From JACCTU01 sp963798985 (GTDB lineage Bacteria > Actinomycetota > Thermoleophilia > Gaiellales > Gaiellaceae): a stretch of 64,000 nt of DNA. This document shows, piece after piece, positions 26,291-35,590 of the stretch. The translations under genes and the position numbers were made by a program. Positions within the stretch are counted from its first letter, which is position 1. The number at the start of each line of letters is the position of its first letter. A model generated the notes under the pieces. The model was given only the letters and a program-made list of their open reading frames with translations, did not search any database and was not told the DNA's origin. The DNA lies in NCBI GenBank assembly GCA_963798985.1, contig CAWCVL010000007.1, forward strand, positions 744,001-808,000. The letters are read 5' to 3'.

Positions 26291-26479
26291 TCACGCGTCG
26301 GTCCTCAGCCGCGCCGCCGTTCTGCGCGAGTTGAGCAACTGGAGCATCGCCGCCAACGCGCGGTGTCTGGACTGCTTCCGCTGCGTCCGTGACGCCGCCC
26401 TGAGCCGCGCCAGCTCAGCTTCGCGGGTCAGTGCGCTGCGATGGTCACGGGTCCGCTGTTCGAGCTCTTCGTAGTACAT
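26291..26479 (-). CDS. Small basic protein with strong ribosome binding site
   Basis: Sixty-two residues, highly basic and helical: MYYEELEQRTRDHRSAL then RLRAASRTQRKQSRHRALAAM and LNSRRTAARLRTDA. The ATG at 26479 is preceded by GGGAGGAGGAAGC, one of the best ribosome sites in the window, supporting real expression. The charge suggests nucleic-acid or membrane contact, but no family is recognised. Confidence 0.5.
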   Translation of the reverse strand: MYYEELEQRTRDHRSALTREAELARLRAASRTQRKQSRHRALAAMLQLLNSRRTAARLRTDA

Positions 26480-26789
26480 GCTTCCTCCTCCCAACGTTGG
26501 TCGCAGGGGCGTTTTGAGGTGCAAGGAACAGGCGTCCCACGGACGCGTCTCCCTTCGGTTGGCCGCACGCGTGGCGTACGGCGGATGGAGCCCGGCAACC
26601 GGCCGGTTTGGCCGATGAGCCGAACTATGTGGGCCGGGCTGGGCTTCTAGCCGCGGACTGTGTCCGCACCGAGAGGCCAGCTCGCATCAAGCGGAATGAA
26701 GTTCAACGCTGACCTCCTTTCGTGCGTGCGGAACATGAACGAAGCATTGTGGCAGCGACCGACGGCGAGGTGGACGCTTCCCTCCGGCG
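26480..26789. other. Gene-free stretch
   Basis: Only the ribosome site and probable promoter region of the small basic protein and the 5' flank of a decayed gene are present. No other feature was recognised. Confidence 0.35.
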
Positions 26790-27367
26790 TGGAGTCGCAG
26801 CTGATCGAGATCGCGACCGAACCGCCTTGAGCACCGACGGGGCGTTCATCGGCGACAACCTCGTGCTCTTCGACCTGCTCGAGGCCTCGCAGACGACCTG
26901 GAGGTCGAGCGACCGACGATTGAAGACCGGCGTCACCTACTACGTTCACATGAACGCGATCGACTGGCCGTGCTTCTTCGTCTTCGAGTGCCCCATGCGA
27001 GAGTGGTCGAACGTCCTCACGCTGAGGATCCCGAACGTCGCCCCTGTGCTTCAGTCCACCCACCCGGTGGAGTGCGTCCAGGACGCGTCGATCGGGTAAC
27101 GCGAGGCTGCAAGTCTGCGACGACGAGGGCGACTTCAGGATGATCGTCGGCCAGCAGCGGCTTCGTGGCGGCAAGGTCGTCGCACGCACCACGACCGTGG
27201 TGGACGACGAGTTGCGCGCGAACGGCTGTGGCTCACTGTCCGTGATCTGGCCGATTCCGGCGAAGCTCATCGCGATCGGAGACGTGTACCGCGTGACCTT
27301 CGCCGTCGTCGACTCGGCGGGTAAGCGCAGCAGGACGATCAGCCGACAGTCGCGCTGGGATCGCTAG
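26790..27367 (+). pseudogene. Broken gene for a fibronectin-like secreted domain protein
   Basis: The first frame gives GAFIGDNLVLFDLLEASQTTW, then GVTYYVHMNAIDWPCFFVFECP and EWSNVLTLRIPN, stopping at 27099. The next frame continues LQVCDDEGDFRMIVGQQRLRGG to VYRVTFAVVDSAGKRSRTIS and stops at 27367. Together they resemble tandem beta-sandwich (fibronectin III-like) domains of exported actinobacterial proteins. The N-terminal export part is missing and a frameshift lies near 27095. Confidence 0.5.
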
Positions 27368-27426
27368 GAGCCCTTAGCTCGGGAACTCCTGCGCGGTGGT
27401 CGCATTAACGGTGTCGAGTGACCCAC

Positions 27427-27840
27427 TCACGTTCCGTACTCCTCGAACTGAGGCAGGTCGTCGACGATCTCGTACCACGGCGCCTTCGAGCCGACGAAGA
27501 TGTGCTTGGTCGGCCGAAGACTGGGCGCGTCGACGAGCGATCCGAGCGCCACGTGCACATAGGCGCCCTCTCGTACGACGGAGAACAGCAGGGAGCCACA
27601 GACCGCGCACCGGGTGTGGTTGTCCGCTTCATCCCCGAAGATCAGGAGCCTGTCCGCGCCGTCCGTGATCTCGAGCTGCTCCCGCTCGATGCCGGCGAAC
27701 GGCTTGAACGCAGAGCCGGTCCCGGCGCGACAGTTCGAGCAGTGACAGTTCATGGCGTACCGGAATGCGTCCTGGACCCTGTACCGGACCGTGCCACACT
27801 CGCATTTTCCGGCGAGTCGGCGTTCGTCTGCGTGGACCAT
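27427..27840 (-). CDS. GFA-family zinc protein (glutathione-dependent formaldehyde-activating-like)
   Basis: A 137-residue protein with the zinc-binding pattern of the GFA fold: CEC near the start, NCHCSNCR, and CAVCG. The family includes glutathione-dependent formaldehyde-activating enzyme and centromere V-like proteins; most members have unproven activity. All metal-ligand Cys positions are intact. It is divergent from the methyltransferase at 27898. Confidence 0.85.
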   Translation of the reverse strand: MVHADERRLAGKCECGTVRYRVQDAFRYAMNCHCSNCRAGTGSAFKPFAGIEREQLEITDGADRLLIFGDEADNHTRCAVCGSLLFSVVREGAYVHVALGSLVDAPSLRPTKHIFVGSKAPWYEIVDDLPQFEEYGT

Positions 27841-27897
27841 CGATCGTAAGACTGGGCGGAGGCGCCGAACTCATCGCTCGGGGGGTAGATTCCCGCG

Positions 27898-28638
27898 GTG
27901 GACGAGAGGGACGGTTACTTCGACGAGCGCGTCGCCGCGCGCTACGACAAGTCGGCTGCTGGGATGTTCGACCCGACCGTCGTTGAACCGGTCGTCGACT
28001 TCCTCGCCGACCTGGCCGGGAGCGGGCGCGCGCTAGAGCTCGGGATCGGGACGGGTCGGATCGCGCTCCCGCTCGCGCAGCGCGGAGTGCCGGTGCACGG
28101 GATCGAGCTGTCGAAAGCGATGGTCGCCAGGTTGCGCGCGAAGCCGGGCGGCGAAGACATCGGCGTGACGATCGGCGACTTCGCGACGGCGACCGCAGAC
28201 GGGCCGTTCGCAGTCGCCTACCTCGTTTTCAACACGATCATGAACCTGACGACGCAGGAGGCGCAGGTCGGGTGCTTCCGCAACGTCGCAGAGCACCTCG
28301 AACCCGGCGGTTGCTTCGTCATCGAGGTCGGCGTCCCCGAGCTCCAGCGACTCCCGCCCGGCGAGACCATCCTCGCCTTCCACGTGAGCGAGACCAGGTG
28401 GGGCCTCGACGAGTACGACGTCGCGAATCAGGGGCTCACGTCACATCACTTCGAGATCGTCGACGGAAAGGCCCACCGCAATTCGATTCCGTTCCGCTAC
28501 GCGTGGCCCTCGGAGCTCGACCTGATGGCGCAACTCGCGGGGCTGAGGCTTCGCGAGCGCTGGGGCGGATGGCGGCGAGAGCCGTTCACGAGTAACAGCC
28601 GTAAGCACGTCTCCGTCTGGAAGAAGCCGACGGCCTAG
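27898..28638 (+). CDS. Class I SAM-dependent methyltransferase
   Basis: A 246-residue methyltransferase from GTG 27898. Motif I is ALELGIGTGRIALPL (about 45-59), followed by VHGIELSKAMV and, at the active-site strand, FAVAYLVFNTIMNL. The C-terminus ends KHVSVWKK. Substrate unknown. The stop overlaps the start of the broken serine hydrolase gene by one base. Confidence 0.78.
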   Translation: MDERDGYFDERVAARYDKSAAGMFDPTVVEPVVDFLADLAGSGRALELGIGTGRIALPLAQRGVPVHGIELSKAMVARLRAKPGGEDIGVTIGDFATATADGPFAVAYLVFNTIMNLTTQEAQVGCFRNVAEHLEPGGCFVIEVGVPELQRLPPGETILAFHVSETRWGLDEYDVANQGLTSHHFEIVDGKAHRNSIPFRYAWPSELDLMAQLAGLRLRERWGGWRREPFTSNSRKHVSVWKKPTA

Positions 28639-29635
28639 TGCATCCGTTGGAGCGCGCAATCGACGGCACGAGCTTCTCCGGCGTGGTGCGGATCGATCGC
28701 GGCGGCGACGTCGAGTTGGCGAGGGCCTACGGGCTGGCGCACCGCGGCCACGAGATCCCGAACACCGTCGACACCCTGTTCGCGACCGCGAGCGGCACGA
28801 AGGGGCTCACCGCGGTCACGGTCGCGAGCCTCGTCGAGGAGGGCGCACTCGAGCTCTCGACGACTGCGCGCTCGGTGCTCGGCCCGGACCTGCCCCTCAT
28901 CCGCGACGACGTGACGATCGAGCACCTCCTGTCGCACCGATCCGGCATCGGCGACTACCTCGACGAGAACGTAGAGCACGACATCGCCGACTACCTCATG
29001 CCGGTTCCCGTGCACGAGCTCGCAACGACGGAGCAGTACCTCGCGGTGCTCGACGGGCACGACACGGCGTTTCCGCCCGGCGAGCGATTCGCGTACAACA
29101 ACGGCGGCTACGTCGTCCTCGCGCTCATCGCCGAACGAACGAGCGGCATTCCGTTCCACGAGCTCGTACGCCAACGCGTCTGCGAGCCGGCGGGCATGGT
29201 CGGACACCGAGTTCCTGCGCTCCGACGAGCTGCCTGGCCGCGCTGCGCTCGGGTATCTCGATGGTCGACGGCGTGTCGAGGACGAACGTGTTCCACCTGC
29301 CGGTGCGTGGCAGCGGCGACGGAGGGATCTACACCACGGTCGCGGACGTCAGCTGCGTTCTGGAGCGCCTTCTTCGCCGGCGAGCATCGTCCCCGAGGCT
29401 CGGTGGCGGAACTGGTACGACCCCGCAGCGACGTGCCGGAGGAGTCGAGGCGCTACGGCCTCGGCTTCTGGCTCGACGAGTCGAGCGACGTCGTGATGCT
29501 GGTCGGATCCGACGCGGGCGTCTCGTTCTGGAGCGCGCACGACCCGCGGCGCGAGCAGTCACCGCGACCGTGATCTCGAACACGTCCGACGGCGCGTGGC
29601 CGATCGCGCGGCTCCTCGCCGAGCGGGTTCGCTAG
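28638..29635 (+). pseudogene. Serine hydrolase (beta-lactamase/DD-peptidase fold), multiply frame-shifted
   Basis: From GTG 28638 the protein reads correctly through the SxxK motif (TASGTKG) and YxN (YNNGG) to CEPAGM near 29200. It then needs several frame changes: DTEFLRSDELPGRAALGYLDG, next TNVFHLPVRGSGDGGIYTTVADVS, next FWSAFFAGE...RYGLGFWLDES, and finally AVTATVISNTSDGAWPIARLLAE to the stop at 29635. Each piece fits a beta-lactamase-family serine hydrolase of about 330 residues. Catalytic motifs survive, so assembly error is as likely as decay. Confidence 0.7.
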
Positions 29636-30187
29636 TCCGGAAGCCAGCCGTCGCGGTACGCGGTCGGCTCGCGCCGGGCGACGGGTGCGTATGCCACCTT
29701 CGGGTCGGTCGTCTCCTGCTCGACGCCGGCGCCGTGGCGGAGCGCAGCCTCGTCCACGGTGTAGCCGCCCCAGTCCGGCCCAGTCGAGCGGTCGCGGGCG
29801 CCGACCGCGAGCACGAAGCACGGACGCGGCTCCGGCTCCGACGATCACGTGCTTCGTCCCGGCCGGACAGTGCACGAAGTCCCACTGCCGTAGCGGGCGC
29901 TCCTCGCCCTCGACGATCAGCACCGCCTCCCCGGCGAGCACGAGGAAGTTCTCCTGATCGGCCTCCCAGTGGTACATCGCCATCGCCTCGCCCGGACCGA
30001 GGGCGACGAGATGAGCTCCCAGCTGCGAGAACTTCGGCTCACCCTCGAACGAGCAGTACGCGCCTCGCCCCGCGGCGTGGCGCCAAGGCGCCTCGCGCGC
30101 GTTGAGGACGAACCAGCCGTCCCCTTTTGGAACGACTCCGTGTTCGGTCGATTGGAGCTGGGACTCCGGGACCTGTTGCTCGGCCAC
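29632..30187 (-). pseudogene. Cupin-domain protein with a frameshift
   Basis: From GTG 30187 the frame gives a leader (VPKGDGWFVLNAREAPWRH) and a cupin barrel (MAMYHWEADQENFLVLAGEAVLIVEGEERPL cut short; DFVHCPAGTKHVIVGAG). Near 29825 the frame slips; the conserved end CFVLAVGARDRS...GWLPD lies in another frame and stops at 29632. The full product would be about 185 residues. Cupins bind a metal and small molecules; substrate unknown. The start overlaps the stop of the M3 peptidase gene, so it is the third gene of that operon. Confidence 0.7.
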
Positions 30188-31677
30188 TAACCGCCGAGCT
30201 CCGCCACCAGCGGGCCCGTGTCGAACGGCTCGAACCCGATCCGCTTGGCGATCTCCTCGCTCGACGGCGTCGTGCCCTCGTGCCAGAGCTCGCGGAGGTG
30301 GTCGCCCGTCTTCGGGTTGTACCACCAGTCCTCGCCGATCTCCCGCTCGAAGTACGTGCGCAGCTGGGCGGAGCGGATCCACGCACGGAGATAGTCGGCC
30401 GAGTAGAAGCCCGCGTCCATGTCGGAGAGGAACGCGTCGGGCCGGTAGCGGATCCCGGTCGCGTCGGTCAGCCGCTTCGAGTACTCGTCGCCGCCCGCGC
30501 CGTTCGGGAAGTCGGACCAGAACGAGAGCTCGAACTGCAGCTTGGCGGTGTAGCGGCGGAAGAGCAGCGCTTCGAGGAAGACGGGCGCCTGCGCGTTCTC
30601 CGGCGCGCCGAAGTACCGATCGTGCCAACCCGGCTCGCGCGTGATCGCCTCGAGGATGTACGAGTAGATCTCGGTCAGCGCGTGATCGCGCGAGATCTTG
30701 CGGAAGGTGTACGGAAGCCCGGGATCAACGCCGGCGTAGTGCAATGCGTGCCCGGCCTCGTGCATGAACGCCTGGTAGTCGTGGAGCCCGCCCTGCGCTC
30801 GGGTGATCAGGTGGACGACCTTCGGCGGATCGGACGCGATCACGCACGCACGAGGTGACTTCTGCGGGCGGTCCTCGAGGTCGAGTCGCACGTTCGGGTC
30901 GTTCTCCAGGTCGAAGCCGAGACGCGTCAGGGTGTCCATGCACACCTCGACCGAGCGCTCCTTCGTGTACGTGGACTCGAGCGGCGAAAGCCGGCGGATC
31001 CACGAGACGTGCGCCGATGTCGGGACGTCGGCGCGGTCGGGGCCGAGCAGGCGCTCGTACCACTCCGCGCGCATGCGCTCCCATGAGTCGTCCACGCTCC
31101 TGCTCGCCGCGGCGAGCGCGCGCTCGAGCTCGCGCAGCGAGATCTGCTTCTCGTCCTCGTTGCGTGCGACCGGGTCCGGCTCGCCCGAGAGCTCGGCGTC
31201 GAGCTCCTCGCCGGCGGTGATCAGCTCGAGGCGGTCGTCGTTGAAGTCGGCAGAGCGAAGCGCCTGCAGCTCGCCCAGCTCCTCGCGCTCGCGGTAGTCG
31301 GCGAGGACGGCGAGCTTCGCCTGCGCGGCCCGGAGCGGCAACTCCTCGCCCTGCCACTGCACACGCGCGGCGAGCTGCGCGTTCTCGAGCGCGTCCTCCC
31401 GTTCGGCGAGCTCGGCCGAGACGATCCCGGACTCGCAGGTCTTCCGCAGGCGGTACAGGCGCTCCTGCTCGAGGCCGGAAGAGGCTTCTTCCTCCCGGCG
31501 CAGCGCCTCGATCTGCTCGCGGAAGAAGAGGTTTGCGTAACGCGCGACGATCGCCGCCTGCTCGGACGTTTCCTTCTCCCCCACCCTCACCGCGCGTCCC
31601 TCCTCGGAGCGCTCGTAGAGGTACTGCTGGAGCTCGGCCTCGAACTCGGCGGCGGTCCTGACTTTTGTGACGCTCAT
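30187..31677 (-). CDS. M3-family-like zinc metallopeptidase
   Basis: A 496-residue protein with the zinc motif HEAGH at about 306-310 and a distal Glu in the segment HALTEIYSYILEAI that fits the third ligand of M3 oligopeptidases. Long helices (residues 1-230) form the substrate channel in this family. No signal peptide, so it is cytosolic and probably degrades short peptides. The ATG overlaps the receiver-protein stop, and its stop overlaps the cupin start: a coupled three-gene operon. Confidence 0.78.
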   Translation of the reverse strand: MSVTKVRTAAEFEAELQQYLYERSEEGRAVRVGEKETSEQAAIVARYANLFFREQIEALRREEEASSGLEQERLYRLRKTCESGIVSAELAEREDALENAQLAARVQWQGEELPLRAAQAKLAVLADYREREELGELQALRSADFNDDRLELITAGEELDAELSGEPDPVARNEDEKQISLRELERALAAASRSVDDSWERMRAEWYERLLGPDRADVPTSAHVSWIRRLSPLESTYTKERSVEVCMDTLTRLGFDLENDPNVRLDLEDRPQKSPRACVIASDPPKVVHLITRAQGGLHDYQAFMHEAGHALHYAGVDPGLPYTFRKISRDHALTEIYSYILEAITREPGWHDRYFGAPENAQAPVFLEALLFRRYTAKLQFELSFWSDFPNGAGGDEYSKRLTDATGIRYRPDAFLSDMDAGFYSADYLRAWIRSAQLRTYFEREIGEDWWYNPKTGDHLRELWHEGTTPSSEEIAKRIGFEPFDTGPLVAELGG

Positions 31678-32057
31678 GTAGTCGAATTTACATGAGCACC
31701 GCCGACCAGCTCGCGCACAGTCGCCACGAGCTGGACGGGCTCGAACGGCTTCATCACGACACGGTCGGCGGTAGCGAGTCGGCCACGCGTCGACTCGACG
31801 CTCCCGGTCAGCATCACGACGCGGATCGGGGACTCTGCAGCGCGGAGCTCGTCGAGCAGGTCGCGGCCGTCGCCGGAACCGACGTGGACGTCGAGCAAGA
31901 CGACGTCGACCTGCTCCTGGTCGAGCAACGCGCGCGCCTCCTCGAGTGTCGCGGCTTCCAACACGCGGAATCCCTCCAGCTCGAGGTTCGCCCGGCAGAG
32001 CAACCGAAGTGAGGGCTCGTCCTCCACGACGAGCACAGTGCCGCCCCCCGACGCCAT
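31674..32057 (-). CDS. Stand-alone response regulator receiver protein
   Basis: A 127-residue CheY-like receiver. Acidic pocket VEDE (near 11-14), phospho-acceptor D56 in VVLLDVHVG, Thr in VMLTGS and Lys in VMKPFEP are all present. There is no output domain and no histidine kinase gene in the window. It overlaps the M3 peptidase gene by four bases. Confidence 0.85.
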   Translation of the reverse strand: MASGGGTVLVVEDEPSLRLLCRANLELEGFRVLEAATLEEARALLDQEQVDVVLLDVHVGSGDGRDLLDELRAAESPIRVVMLTGSVESTRGRLATADRVVMKPFEPVQLVATVRELVGGAHVNSTT

Positions 32058-32265
32058 CGCGTGAGGCTAGCGGAGCGGCCGTATCCCCGCAGCGAGCCAT
32101 CCCGTTTACAAGTAGCAATGCGTGAGAGGGCCAAAACCGGTGGTCCCGAGCCAGCCCGGACCCGGGATGTCCTCACGGGGCTCCCAAAGCCGACGACGGC
32201 TTTCCGCCGTCGCGCCTGGATCCGGTTCCAGCGCGCGCTCGACCCGCTGTCGAAGCCCAAGCCGT

Positions 32266-33514
32266 TCAGGATCGGGCGGCACTGAGCCGCGTCGAGCGCC
32301 TTCTCCTTGCCGAGGAGCTCGAGGCTCTCGAACAACCCCGGCGACACCTTCGAGCCGGTGACGGCGAGCCTGATCGGCGCGAACGCGTCGCGCGGCTTCA
32401 CGCCCAGCCGCTCGGCGAGCTGACGGAGTGCGGGCTCGATCGCTTCTGCGGTGAACGGCTCGACGTCGCGAAGCGTGCGCTCGGCCTCCTCGAGCAGCGC
32501 CCCGTCGAGCTGCTGCCCGTCGAGCGACACGTCGCCGAACAGGAACCCCGCGAACGCGGGAAAGTCGCCCAGCTTCTCGATCTTCTCCTGCACGAGTGGA
32601 GCCGCCTTGTGGACGAGCTCCGCGTCCCAGTCGTACCCCTGCTCGCCGAGGTAGAGCAGCAGCTCGTGCGCGTACTCGCCTGGCGGCAGCGCACGCAGGT
32701 ACACGCCGTTCATCCAGTCGAGCTTCTGGAAGTCGAACGCCGCGGGGCTCGACTGCACGCGCGAGAGGTCGAAACGCTCGACGAGCTCCTCGCGCGACAT
32801 GATCGTCGTCTCGCCGTCCGGCGCCCAGCCGAGCAGCGAGAGGAAGTTGAGCAGCGCCGGCGCGATGTACCCCGCGTCGCGGAACTCCTCGACACTGACG
32901 GCGCCGTGGCGCTTCGAGAGCTTCTTGCCGTCCGTACCGAAGACGCTCGGCACGTGCGCGTAGACCGGCGGCTCGGCACCGACCGCCCGGATCAGGTTGA
33001 TCTGCTTCGGCGTGTTCGAGACGTGGTCGTCGCCGCGGATGACGTGCGTGATCCCGTCCCAGACGTCTTCCATCGGCGAGGCGAAGTTGTACGTCGGACG
33101 GCCGTCCGAGCGGACGAGCACGAGGTCCTCGAGCTGGTCGCTCGGAAAGTCGATACGGTCGCGGACGATGTCGTCCCAGCCCGTCGTGCCCTCGTCCGGC
33201 ATGCGAAAGCGGATCGCGCCTTCGTCCTCGTAGGCCTTGCCCTCCTCGACGAGCCGTTGCGCGACCTCGCGGCAGTCGTCCATCCGGTCGAGCTGGAAGG
33301 TGTGGTCGCCGTCCCAGTCGAGCCCGAGCCAGCGGAGCGACTCCTGGATCTGGTCGACCGCCTGCGCGACCTCGCGGCTCGTGTCGGTGTTCTCGATCCG
33401 CAGCTTGAACTCGCCGCCCTGCGCGCGCGCGAAGAGCCAGTTGAACACGGCGGTGCGCACGCCCCCGATGTGGAGCATCCCGGTCGGGCTCGGCGCGAAG
33501 CGGACTTTGACCAT
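32266..33514 (-). CDS. gltX: Glutamyl-tRNA synthetase
   Basis: A class I synthetase charging tRNA with glutamate. HIGH motif in MLHIGGVRT (near 13-21), KMSKS equivalent in GKKLSKRHG, and the usual closing region RLAVTGSKVSPGLFESLELLGKEKAL. The family part ends near 32290, about 410 residues, short for GltX. No in-frame stop follows; the same frame stays open to 31814 through the receiver gene, which is implausible, whereas a one-base shift ends it at 32266. I therefore place the end there and suspect an indel near 32290. The start at 33514 lies 18 bp from the divergent AlkZ-like gene. Confidence 0.85.
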
Positions 33515-33532
33515 GTGGATAGCGTAGGCGCG

Positions 33533-34555
33533 ATGCGCGTCCTGACGCTCCGAGAGCTCAACCGAACGCTGCTCCTGCGACAGCTGCTCCTGCGGCGCGA
33601 GCGGCTCGGCCCGGCCCGCGCGATCGAGCGGCTCGCCGCTCTCCAGGCCCAGTGGGTCCCCTCGCCGTACGTCGCGCTCTGGTCGCGCCTCGAGGGCTTC
33701 GAGCGAGCGCAGCTGACGCGGGCGCTCCGGCGCGAGCAGGTGGTCAAGGGCGCCCTGATGCGCGGGACGCTGCATCTCGTCAGCGCGCGGGACTACCCCC
33801 TCTACGCCACGGCTCTCCGGAAGGAGGTCGCCCCGTGGTCGAACGGCCGCCCGAAGCCCGCACGCGAGCTCGTCGCCGCGGTTCGGACGCACGTCGGCCG
33901 CGAGCCGCGCGCTGCGAGAGAGCTCGTCGCGTTCCTCGAGGAGCACCGTGGGCCGGCGGACGAGGTCGAGAACCTCCGCGACCTGGCCTGGCTTCGACAC
34001 CTGATCCCGCTCGAGCCGCTGCCGAACGCCGCCGAGTGGGGTTTCACCCGTGGCGTGCGGTTCCGGGCCGCCACGTTCCGCCGGCCGCCGCTCGCCGACG
34101 CGCTCGTGCACCTCGTCAAGCGGTACCTCGCAGCGTTCGGGCCCGCGACGAGGGCCGACCTCGCCGCCTGGAGCGGGCAGCTGCTGAAGACGCTCGACCC
34201 GGCGCTGGAGTCGATCCGGCTCAGGCGCTTCGCCGACGAGCAGGGTCGCGAGCTGATCGACCTTCCGCGCGCGCCGCTGGCCGACGGCGACGAGCGGGCA
34301 CCGATCCGCTTCCTCTCCCGCTGGGACGAGCTGCTGATCGCCCATGCCGACCGAAGTCGCGTGCTGCCCGAGGAGCACGCCGTGCGGAAGCTCGTGCTCG
34401 GAGGCGCGCCGACGGTGCTCGTCGACGGTTTCGTCGCGGGAACGTGGAAGCTGGACGGCGGGCGCGTCGTCGTGGAGCCGTTCGCACCGCTACCGCGCAC
34501 GGCGAAGCGCGAGCTCGGCGAGGAGGCGGAACGGCTCGGGGTGTTCCTGGCGTGA
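33533..34555 (+). CDS. AlkZ/YcaQ-like winged-helix DNA glycosylase, copy A
   Basis: A 340-residue protein of the HTH_42 (winged helix DNA-binding, AlkZ/YcaQ) family. The N-terminus holds QAQ at residues 38-40 (AALQAQW), matching the catalytic Q-phi-Q motif of AlkZ, which removes alkylated bases and opens interstrand crosslinks. Further family marks are MRGTLHLVSARDY, RYLAAFGPATRADLAAW and VLPEEHAVRKLV. It overlaps paralogue B by four bases. Substrate is inferred from the family. Confidence 0.78.
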   Translation: MRVLTLRELNRTLLLRQLLLRRERLGPARAIERLAALQAQWVPSPYVALWSRLEGFERAQLTRALRREQVVKGALMRGTLHLVSARDYPLYATALRKEVAPWSNGRPKPARELVAAVRTHVGREPRAARELVAFLEEHRGPADEVENLRDLAWLRHLIPLEPLPNAAEWGFTRGVRFRAATFRRPPLADALVHLVKRYLAAFGPATRADLAAWSGQLLKTLDPALESIRLRRFADEQGRELIDLPRAPLADGDERAPIRFLSRWDELLIAHADRSRVLPEEHAVRKLVLGGAPTVLVDGFVAGTWKLDGGRVVVEPFAPLPRTAKRELGEEAERLGVFLA

Positions 34556-35590
34556 CGCGCGTGCTCACGCTCCGGGAGCTCAACCGCGCGACGCTCGCGC
34601 GGCAGCTGCTGCTCGAGCGCAGGCGCGCGCCGGCAACCGCCGTGATCGAGCGGCTCGCGGGGATGCAGGCGCAGTGGCCCCAGGCGCCGTACGTCGGTCT
34701 CTGGTCGCGCATCCCGGGCTTTCGGCGCGAGACGCTGGAGCGTGCGATCCGGTCGGGCAAGGTCCTGAAGGCGACGGTGATGCGCGGCACGCTCCACCTG
34801 GTGACCGCACGCGACTACGCGCTGTTCTTCTCGGCGCTTCAGGGCTTGCGTCCCTGGGGCGACCCGGAGTCGATGGAGCTCGGCCGGAAGCTCGTGCCGG
34901 CGATGCGGGCGCTCTTCGCCGACGGGCCGCTCACGTTCCAGCAGGTGATCGAGCACCTCGAGCGCGACGCACGGCACGGTCGACGAGCTGACCCGGCGGC
35001 GCGCGTGGTTCGCCGCACGCACCGGCGGGCACGTCCTGCACGCCCCGGACACCGCGCTCTGGTCGTCGAGGCCGCAGGCGATCTTCGTGGCGATCGACGA
35101 ACCGGAGGTCGTCGAGACGACACTCGCACGCGCCGAGCTCGTGCGGCGCTACCTCGCCGCCTTCGGGCCCGCGAGCCGCGCGGATTTCGCAGGCTGGTCC
35201 GGCATGCGGGTCTCCGACTTCGCCGGCGCCTTCGAGGCGCTCGAGCCGCTTCGGCGCTTCCGCGACGAGAACGGACGCGAGCTGCTCGACCTGCAGCGTG
35301 CCCCGCTGCCGGACGCCGACACGCCTGCGCCGGTCCGCTTCCTCCCGAAGTGGGACAGCGTGCTGCTCGCGTTCGCGGATCGCACGCGCGTGCTCCCCGA
35401 GGAGTACCGCAAGACCGTGATCGCGAAGAACGGCGACGTGGCGCAGACGTTTCTCGTCGACGGCGTCGTCGCCGGCCGCTGGCGGCAGGACGGGGGCAAG
35501 GTCGCGCTCGAGCCCTTCGCACCGCTCCCCCGCGCCGTCCGTCGGGAGCTCGAGGACGAGGGCGCAAAGCTCGCGGAGTTCACGTGCTGA
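34552..35590 (+). pseudogene. AlkZ/YcaQ-like glycosylase, copy B (one frameshift)
   Basis: GTG 34552 starts a paralogue of copy A: VLTLRELNR, GMQAQW with the QAQ catalytic motif at 39-41, and MRGTLHLVTARDY. Near 34965-34975 the frame slips; the continuation TVDELTRRRAWFAART, then FVAIDEPEVVETTLARAE and RYLAAFGPASRADFAGW, runs in another frame to 35590. Restoring one base gives a full-length protein of about 346 residues. Because both halves are well conserved, an assembly indel is plausible. Confidence 0.75.

Noticed and set aside
29204..29550. Programmed frameshifting in the serine hydrolase
   Set aside because: Several shifts in different directions are needed and no slippery site with a stimulatory structure is apparent.
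31814..32265. In-frame C-terminal extension of GltX
   Set aside because: It overlaps the well-supported receiver gene on the same strand and has no family similarity; an indel near 32290 is more likely.
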